Shown piece after piece: positions 56,452 through 64,000 of a stretch of 64,000 nt of DNA. The DNA comes from Paramisgurnus dabryanus (taxonomy: Eukaryota; Chordata; Actinopteri; Cypriniformes; Cobitidae). A model generated the notes under the pieces. That model saw only the letters and a list, made by a program, of their open reading frames with translations. It searched no databases and was not told where the DNA came from. A program made the translations under genes and the position numbers. Position 1 is the first letter of the stretch. Each line of letters begins with the position of its first letter. The stretch spans positions 47,801,702 through 47,865,701 of the forward strand of contig NC_133343.1 in NCBI RefSeq assembly GCF_030506205.2, read 5' to 3'.

Positions 56452-57639
56452 GTAAGTTTTCGACAAAAATCTTATATTTAAAGTCTTAAAAGTTAGTATA
56501 AGGCACTCCGTCTACTACAGCACAGCAAATAAAGTCATAACGTTTGTAGTACTAGCAGCGCTATTCAGATTTGATGCATTTTTGCTAAAATGTTTTATTT
56601 AATAGAGATTATAATTTCCATTATTTTTATCAATCTAAATACCTTTCACTTGTTCAGTATTGTGTTTTTGTTGCTATGTAAACGATGAACTTAATATAGG
56701 CAGATGGCCATTGCTTTTCTGAACAGCAGTTGGAAGTATTCTGAGGTAATTTAAATTTTAGGAAAAATATGAGGATGATTATCGATGATTATATAATTGA
56801 GTTCAATAACATAGTAATTTTGGTTGTTTCATTTCATTGTGAGTGTTTGTTTGATGTTTAAATGATCAACATAATATGGTTAATTGTTCTGTCCCGTTTG
56901 TTAGAAAAGCTTTTGCAAATATCTTGTCTGAGGTAAATTGTCATTTTAAACACATTTAGTGAGTGTGAATAATATGATTTTTGTCTCTATATATATTTAT
57001 GATGCTCTGGCAGTTTTAGTTACTGTATAAAGTGTATTATTATGATCTGTATGATAGTTTGAGTGCTTACAATGGCAGCCAATTTAAAAACAAAACAAAC
57101 AAAAGATGTTTACATTGACATTATTTAAGTTAGTTCAGATTTTTTGACAACCATTTTGTTATGCACAGTGCAATCTGATTTACGTTATTGTATATCAGAT
57201 GTATGAAATGTACAGTGATTTAATGAACAGGTGTTTCATATCATAGTCATTTGCCATACTGTGGATTTTAAACACATCAAGGGCTGGAAATGACTGAATA
57301 AATTTCTTGCCTTTTTCCTTAGCTAATATTTCCCTCATATATGTTTCCTCTCTTCTTGTGTGTTAACAGGTCATTGGCACTGCTGTGTAAGTGTTTCACT
57401 GACAGACACCTCAAGACATTTTAGTGGGTGTAACTGGACATCATTTATGTTAATCTGTAATATTCAATTATTATGTTTTATGTCTTTGCAAAACAGATCA
57501 CAACATCATTTGCTATAAGTTGTTTTTAACCAGCTGTTACAAACATTTTTATTATTTGACTTTAACCCTAAGTGTTTTATCGGAGATAGGGCATAGAGGT
57601 ACTAAGCCATCTGTTTCTCTGTGCAGGGCATGTACATCT
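56452..57639. other. AT-rich non-coding region
   Basis: No gene or repeat structure seen. Confidence 0.35.
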
Positions 57640-58110
57640 AGGATGCGATCAATCCAGATGAGATTCTCTCCAATGCCAGCAAACCGACAGTGGAAGACAC
57701 GAGCCAGCACTTCTCCCACCACATTGCCTCAGGCTTTTGAGATACCGACTTATAACTGCTTCTCCCCCCTATGTTGGGATCACCGGGGCCTCCATCGCCC
57801 GGCATGTACACGCTACATTAGGTGTAGGTAAGACGCACACTCACTGCTTCCCTGGTGCTTGTGTTCTCAATGTTTCTGTGCAGGTGCCTGGGATAATGAA
57901 GACAATTTGGGTTGTCGTGTTACACGCCAGGTGAACAACATCAGAGTGCGGCAGTCAGAGATCCTAAAGAAGGACTCCATATGTTTAGTCGAGACAGTAC
58001 GCCTACATCTCTTACGACGAGGCTATTTTTTTCAGGACCGCTTTTTCCGATACTGACAAGGACATTTAAGGTTCAATGGACAACTTGCTTTCAATGAATG
58101 GTTAATGTCT
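57640..58110 (+). pseudogene. SGNH-hydrolase domain remnant (LINE ORF1-type)
   Basis: Short blocks in different frames resemble the SGNH/esterase domain also present in L2 ORF1 at 17312-17836: INPDEILSNASKPTVEDT, then VGITGASIARHVHATLGVGK with HCFPGACVLNVSVQVPGI, then NNIRVRQSEILKKDS and near the end FNEWLMS-like residues. In the intact family the first block carries the GxS nucleophile region and the RQSE block follows the GTND motif. At least two frame changes and an in-frame TAG are present. It is a decayed copy of a fish SGNH-domain sequence; whether from a LINE or a host gene is open. Confidence 0.5.
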
Positions 58111-58111
58111 G

Positions 58112-58720
58112 TAGCCCTTTTCACACACATATTATGGAAAAAATACAGAGTACACATCCGGGAGTTGTTCGGGATTATTTGATTTTGGTTAATTCACGCT
58201 GCCAATAGTTATCTAGATTTGTTTGTGCTTTCACACACATGCACTTGGTAGGTTTTTCGTAGTATCTGTAGTTTGCTTATCCGTGATTTCTCTCTCGAGA
58301 AACCACACGTGTATTTTTTTGTTTATGATAAGATCATAAAGGAGTGTGTTACACCAGTGCTTCCCAATCCTGGTCCTCGAGCACGCCCTCTCAAAAAGTT
58401 TTAGATGTCTCTTTATTTAACTCATCAGCTTGTTAGGGAGACATGTTTACCATTTTGGAAGGAGGCTGATAAGTTGAATCAGGTGTTTTAAATAAGTTTT
58501 TGGGAGGGGGTGCTCGAGGACCAGGATTGGGAAGCACTGTGTTACACGCTGTTTTGTTATGCTGGTGAATGTTCATAGCTGATAGTGACGAGCCCCCTGA
58601 TTTCTTCTTCAGTCCAGTTTGCAGATTTTTCTCATTGTGAATGTTAATCTGCATTTAAATCTGCCATGTCAAAGGGGAAAGGCTATATTTTTGTCGTGAT
58701 GACACAATATTTATGTTGAC
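58112..58720. mobile_element. Repeat copy related to 62084-62830
   Basis: Shares ordered blocks with the later copy: gatttttggttaattcac(g/a)ctgccaat, ttggtaggttt, ttatttctctctcgag, ttgtttatgataagatcataaaggagtg, agtccagtttgcaga-tttctcattgtgaatgt. A 185-bp hAT is inserted in it. Confidence 0.65.
58355..58539. mobile_element. 185-bp hAT-like MITE with perfect 8-bp TSD TGTTACAC
   Basis: Ends cagtgcttcccaatcctggt cctcgagca and its reverse complement; TGTTACAC at 58347-58354 and 58540-58547. Confidence 0.9.
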
Positions 58721-59627
58721 TAATTATCGACGTTGAAATTGACACCGCCGATTCTATCCACCAAAAGCAACAGCTCTAAGTCTAGCATACACATAATTGC
58801 ATTCACTAACCTTTGCCTCAGGTTATAAATAACTTAATAATCACAACCATCCACTACCTAAAAAGCTATGAACAGCAGTCATGCAAATTTTCTCAATTTG
58901 CTTTTCTATTTCTACTAGCAATTATGTGAGCTGCAGTCTGGATCCTGCCTCTGTCAGATGACCTAACACAAATGGAAAGATGACATCGACCCTTGCAAGG
59001 ACTTCAGACGATCCCAGCACTGGACTACATACAGTGGTAATCATGTGCGTTTCATGTTTAACTTTGGATACTTTTGGAGATCATTTCATCTTCCCCTCGC
59101 TTAAATGTTTACATTAACAGAATTTTTTTACCATGGGTGCCCAAACTTGTGCATGTCCCTGTACTGATATATACTAAATAATGTAAGTTGAATTTACTTA
59201 TTTGAAACGCATTATACTAAACACTACACTGCAATGTTGTTTTTAACGTCTGTGCATAATATATGATTTTTTGTCTTTTTCCTTCATTAGATTTTCAGTA
59301 GTCCGTGTCAAATTTTCTTTCAAGGTAAGATAGCTTTACATGTTTTTTATTGTGCTTTAGTGGTCACACAGGCCCGGTTTATGTTCTTAACCAGCATGAG
59401 TTTATTTATTGTGATATACACAAAACAAGATATTTTGATAAATGATGTTAAGTACACAGCTGCTCATTTACTTCAATAAAATGTCTTTTTCCTATTATGG
59501 AAGTCAATGGGTACCATCAACTGTATGATTGACATCATTTATCAGATTAAAGAATTTTTGGAAAGTTTATAACAACATGAAGGTGAGTAAATGATACAAT
59601 TATAATTTTTACGTAAACTTTTAGCTT
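58721..59627. other. AT-rich non-coding region
   Basis: Scattered splice-like motifs but no frame longer than a few tens of codons with recognisable content. Confidence 0.35.
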
Positions 59628-59722
59628 TGAAGGATTATTTACTCAACCCCATGTTATCCAAGATGTTTGTCTTTCTTTCTTTAGCCAAACACAATCAGAG
59701 TTATATTAAATACTGTCCTGGC

Positions 59723-60170
59723 CAGTGGCAGCTCATGACTGCTCTTCTGAGGGGTGCGAATTCAAAATAAGTGTTCAGAGTGTCATGTGTGTTGCTCGTG
59801 TCTTCAAAAATATGTGTTTGTTACATCATGTAAACCATGTGCATCACATGTCTTGTCAAAAGAAGTGCCTGCTGCACACGCGTCAAAACCTTTTATGATA
59901 AAAGAGATGCTCACGTTCACAAAATACACGCAACACATTCACTTAACATTAAACTCTGATTACGCATGAGATAATGCAGGTATCTTTTATCATAAACCAT
60001 TATGACGTGTGTGCAGCAGGCACTTATTTTGAAATGACACGTAATTCACATGCGATACGCCTAACACATTTTAAAATGACGAACCACACACATGACGGGC
60101 TACATACATGTTGGGATGAGCTTCGCATTGCATTGTGCGCCCTCGGAAAATAAGTCATTGTCCGCCACTG
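59723..60170. mobile_element. Nested hAT-like element, 8-bp TSD GTCCTGGY
   Basis: Begins cagtggcagctcatg, ends cattgtccgccactg. Flanked by gtcctggc and gtcctggt (7 of 8). No transposase. Confidence 0.75.
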
Positions 60171-60188
60171 GTCCTGGTTCTTCAATGC

Positions 60189-60919
60189 TTAAAGGAATAG
60201 TCTACTCATTTTCAATATTAAAATATGTTATTACCTTAACTAAGAACTGTTGAATCATCCATCTATCATCTGTGTGTGTGCACGTAAGCGCTGGAGCGCG
60301 CTGCGACGCTACGATAGCATTTAGCTTAGCCCCATTCATTCAATGCTGCCATTTAGAGATAAAGTTAGAAGTGACCAAACACATCAACGTTTTTCCTATT
60401 TAAGACGAGTAGTTATACGAGCAAGTTTGGTGGTACAAAATAAAACGTAGCGCTTTTCTAAGCGGATTTAAAAGAGCAACTATATTTTATGGCGTAATAG
60501 CACTTTTGGGAGTACTTTGACTCGCCTGAAAAGTCCGCTCCCCTTCTCACTCTCATAATGGGAGAGGGAGGGTGTTACTGCGCCAAGTCGAAGTACTCCC
60601 AAAAGTGCTATTACGCCATAAAATATAGTTACTCTTTTAAATCCGCTTAGAAAAGCGCTATGTTTTATTTTGTACCACCAAACTTGCTCGTATAATTACT
60701 CGTCTTAAATAGGAAAAACGTTGATGTGTTTGGTCACTTCTAACTTTATCTCTAAATGGTACCATTGAATGAATGGGGCTAAGCTAAATGCTATCGTAGC
60801 ATCGCAGCGCGCTCCAGCGCTTACGTGCACACACACAGATGATAGAGGGATGATTCAACAGTTCTTAGTTAAGGTAATAACATATTTTAATATTGAAAAT
60901 GAGTAGACTATTCCTTTAA
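60189..60919. mobile_element. 731-bp TTAA-flanked giant palindrome
   Basis: Begins TTAAaggaatagtctactc and ends gagtagactattccttTAA; arms of about 330 bp are near-perfect reverse complements around a centre near 60554. A TTAA target is typical of piggyBac- and Kolobok-derived MITEs. Both arms contain agcgctggagcgcgctgcgacgc-type sequence. Confidence 0.85.
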
Positions 60920-61535
60920 TAATGGCATTGTCTGGGCATCAATGTTTTGAAGTTCCAAAAGTGCATCCATCCATCATTAAAGTGATCCATATATAACGCA
61001 GTGGGTCTTCTGATGCAAAATGATAGGCTTGTGAGAAAAACTTTATATTTTAAGCTTTAAGCGAGTTACGATGTATATGTAATGTAAACAGACTACAACA
61101 ACTCCATCGCATTGTTTCTCATGTGTCTCTACTGTGTTTCATCACAATTCATTTTACGACTAGTCATGAGCTGCATAACATCCAATGCGATAACACGTGC
61201 CGCCATATTTAAATTGTCTTTTTAACTTTGTAAATGTCTTGTCTCTATCATAAAAAGCTATAAATATGAATAGATTTTCTCACAAACATATTGTTTCGCC
61301 TCGGAAGACATTTATTAATCCACTGGGTTACATATGGATTACTTTAATGATGGATGGATATACTTTTGAGCTTTGAAAAACATTGATCCCAGTCAATGAC
61401 ATTATAAAGCAAAAATATAAATACAATATATAAATGTAAAGAACCAGGAAATGATTTAATATAACTCTGATTGTGTTCTGTTAAAAAAGTTATAATCAGT
61501 CAATTTTCATTTTGGTGGGAGGAGTAATCCTTTAA

Positions 61536-62083
61536 CTCTTCGAGTCATCAGACAGCCATCTTGTTGCTTTGACTGAATTCAGTTACAGATCAAAATCCCT
61601 GGTGGTAAATCAACACTGCTCAGTCTTATCTATTTAGGTACACTGATGATCCTGAAGGTGTGTTAACATTAATAAAATAATAAAGTAATGCATAAAGTGA
61701 TAATTGAACATTACTGATGATGTGTGCTGTTAACAAGCAGAAGGGTAAAGATAAACTAAAACAAAGACGTCAAAGCAACAAGATGACTTGGTTCAGACAA
61801 CTCAACCCTTTTAAAATGTCTTTTATTTAACAGTGCATTTTATCCTTTATCTTAGACAAAGCAGACCATGTTATTTTCATTTAATACATTCTGGAACAAA
61901 TCTGGGTCCACTTATCATTTCTACTTACAAATTAACATTTCTGTTCTGCTCCGTTTACAGGGTTTGGGTGAGATCTAGACCGAGGACTAAGGCGTATACT
62001 AGGACAGAACTAAGTGTTGTGGCCCACAGGTGAGACAAACTTTGCTACTTGGTATCTGTTAGACACGATACATTGAAGAAGGG
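61536..62083. other. Non-coding spacer
   Basis: The stretch 61550-61800 includes a further aacaagatg / catcttgttgctttga inverted pair (about 61556 and 61777). No gene. Confidence 0.35.
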
Positions 62084-62831
62084 CCCATTCATATTATACT
62101 TAAACTTGGTCCAGGACCCTTTGATTTTTGGTTCATTCACACTGCCAATGATTTTCTGGAATCTGTGTTTATGCCGTAAAGACACATGATGTGTTTAAAG
62201 TCCTGCACTTGATAGGTTTTATCCACAGTGTCTGAAGGTTTGTTATTATTGGTTATTTCTCTCTGCAGAAGACTGCATTTTTGTTTATGATAAGACTATA
62301 ATGGAGTGCGTGATGCGCTGTTCTAGTATGCACATGAATTAACCCAATTTCAAAGTGGATTTTTGAAACTCCCTGAACTCTGTTCTAGTCCAGTTTGCAG
62401 ACATTTCTCATTGTGAATGTAAATGTTCATTTAAACCCCTGTTTTAAAGAGCTGAATGGTATATCTTGTTGCTATGACGCACATGTATTTTGTTTAATAT
62501 AAGCTCATGTGAGCACCTGATGCGCTAGAACTGTTATGCTGCTAAATGATCTCTGCTTCAGCGTGGATAGTGACAAGCTCCCTGATCTCTGCTTCAGTCC
62601 AGTTTGCCGACCTTTGTAAAACCATTGTTTTAAAGAGCTGAACCATAACTTCAAAACTACGCCATTGTTTTTGCGTCTCATTCACAAAGAGGGCTTTCCA
62701 GGTATCTTACGGTAATGTTACTAGGTCCTCTTTCCTGGAACAATCCCAGAACATCTTTGCGTTCACACAAATGCCTGTCTGCCAATTTTACGGATATTTT
62801 CTGGGACCAAAGTGCTGTGTGAATAAGGTTA
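62084..62831. mobile_element. Repeat related to 58112-58720, with an internal duplication
   Basis: Blocks match the earlier copy, and the segment agtccagtttgc(a/c)ga...tttaaagagctgaa is present twice (62390-62455 and 62596-62645). End-like ttcacaca...ggtccca elements suggest inverted terminal repeats. Confidence 0.55.
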
Positions 62832-63139
62832 TACTTTACTCGATTACATGAACACTGATGCAAGCACTTGTTCAACACAGTTTGGTGGTAAGCAAGTGGG
62901 TGACTGTTATCTTTAGATATCTCTAACAATAAAATGTATAATTTTCAAGACATTTGCATTAATTCCTCCTATAGCACTCATTTTAAGTATAGCTGAGGAT
63001 GCAAAGAAGAATTAACACTGTTAATAATGCACAGCCAGACACTCAGGAATGCAACAACACAGTAGACCAGATGTTTTATATGCTTACATAAAGTACTGTA
63101 TGCTTTGTGGGTCCACTTTTTGATTATCTATCCAATATA

Positions 63140-63960
63140 CATGGGTTTCAGCTGGCGTCACTCTCTTGTCTTCCGCCATTTTGAGGACCTGAAGTGGTCG
63201 CAAAAGAACTAGAAGCTATGCCTTCAATACGTTGTGAGCATCAAAATCGCTATTTTTACAACACTAAGAAGGCTCGACAAAACATGATATTTTGCTCGAA
63301 GTATCGCCTGTGTCTCTACACGTGAACTCGAGCATTGAGAACATTGTTTGTGAACAAAGAGTTTACTAAAAAGAAGGTTTTAAACAACTGACTTTGGTTG
63401 ATTTGGCTTCCGCTCGCCGCCATCCTCCCAGTCTAGATGTATCGATCTGCGAATGGAACGTAAGGAGGGAGGAGAGTAAAGATGGATAGCTCCTAAAGCA
63501 TAGTTCCATATAAATGCACAGATAATTCGTTGTTTTGTCGCAAGTGAAAAACAATATTGACCTTCTAGTTGAAAAAGGAGCCTCATATGAGATTCATTCA
63601 TTCGCATTCAGAAATCGATTATTTCCGTCTGGCAGGGATGATGAGCAGACACCATAACAGGCAAAATCAGTTGTACAAAACTTTCTTTTTATTAAACTCT
63701 GTGTACACAAACAATGTTCTCAATGTTCGCGTTCATGAGTAGAGATCCAGGTGATACTTCGAGCAAAGTTTCATGTTGTGACGCGCCGCCTTAGTGTTGT
63801 AAAATAGTTGTAGTTCGGTAGCAGCGAACAGCAGCTGGAAGAACGTATCGGGGATTGAGTAGGCATCACACCCAAACCAAGGTATATTTTTTTAAAGTCG
63901 CGTTTCTTTTCATGACAGTCGAGGTGCGACATGTTGTCTTTCGTAGCCATTTCCCGTATC
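63140..63960. mobile_element. Inverted-repeat element near right edge
   Basis: 63245-63366 (atttttacaacactaagaaggc..., tgctcgaagtatc, gagaacattgtttgtg) is matched by the reverse complement of about 63690-63815. The centre contains cgccgccatcctcccagtc. Exact ends not resolved; frames inside are short and unconserved. Confidence 0.55.
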
Positions 63961-64000
63961 CATAAGAATCATAGACAGTAAAAGATAAGAAATCCGTAAA

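Larger units (their letters stand above)
59628..61535. mobile_element. Outer inverted-repeat element hosting two nested insertions
   Basis: Left aaacacaatcagagttatattaaat...ctgtcctgg and inner gcatcaatgttttgaagttccaaaagtgcatccatccatcattaaag match the reverse complement of 61330-61490. The terminal tttgaaggattatttactc and gagtaatcctttaac suggest TTAA-type ends. Removing the insertions at 59723-60170 and 60189-60919 restores continuity between the arms. Confidence 0.65.

Noticed and set aside
56117..56489. Frames of 80-119 codons across the N gap
   Set aside because: Most residues are unknown; openness is an artefact of Ns.
63366..63607. Overlapping short frames near the right edge
   Set aside because: They sit inside an inverted-repeat element and show no conserved motif.

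Overview
This window is vertebrate nuclear DNA, almost certainly from a teleost of the carp/zebrafish group. It is AT-rich, gene-poor and rich in transposons. It contains GT-AG introns, CA/TA and GT microsatellites, two DIRS-type tyrosine-recombinase retrotransposons, an L2-like LINE with the (TTGAA)n 3' tail common in cyprinids, and many small hAT-like elements with 8-bp target duplications. No bacterial-type operon, CRISPR array, rRNA or tRNA gene was seen. The sequence has one 200-N assembly gap (56185-56384).

Layout. 1-4404: 5' part of a minus-strand DIRS element (gag, RT/RNase H), cut by the window edge. 4405-6710: inverted-repeat elements and a perfect 40-bp hairpin. 6797-7960: four-exon gene for a free-standing P2X7-type C-terminal (ballast) domain, with a one-base frame break in its last exon. 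8086-13840: a 102-bp minisatellite split by a complete second DIRS element (8510-13762) that keeps its inverted terminal repeats and internal complementary region but has a broken RT. 14144-27787: a minus-strand Tnp2 (CACTA/EnSpm)-like transposase gene with tiny 57-63 bp acidic exons. It is interrupted by a 5.8-kb L2 LINE (about 16300-22105) and carries a THAP-containing inverted-repeat element in an intron. 28080-30072: a LINE 3' fragment and a hAT nested in a hAT. 31401-32137: unrecognised minus-strand exons. 32185-42973: a candidate 10.8-kb transposon bounded by 33-bp inverted repeats, holding a second L2 copy, a hairpin element and a plus-strand gene of small exons. 45112-50341: a seven-exon BEN-domain gene. 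52019-52792: three exons of a conserved but unnamed protein family. 53282-53830: 142-bp tandem repeat. 57640-58110: remnant of an SGNH-hydrolase (LINE ORF1-type) domain. 58112-64000: mostly inverted-repeat elements, including three-level nesting at 59.6-61.5 kb and a large TTAA-flanked palindrome.

How the parts fit. No single host pathway is visible. The coding material is transposon-derived or belongs to poorly characterised fish families with transposon-like company (P2X7-ballast, Tnp2, THAP, BEN, SGNH). Target-site duplications and insertions inside other elements give a relative chronology. Every exon boundary given here rests on splice-site and reading-frame inspection only.
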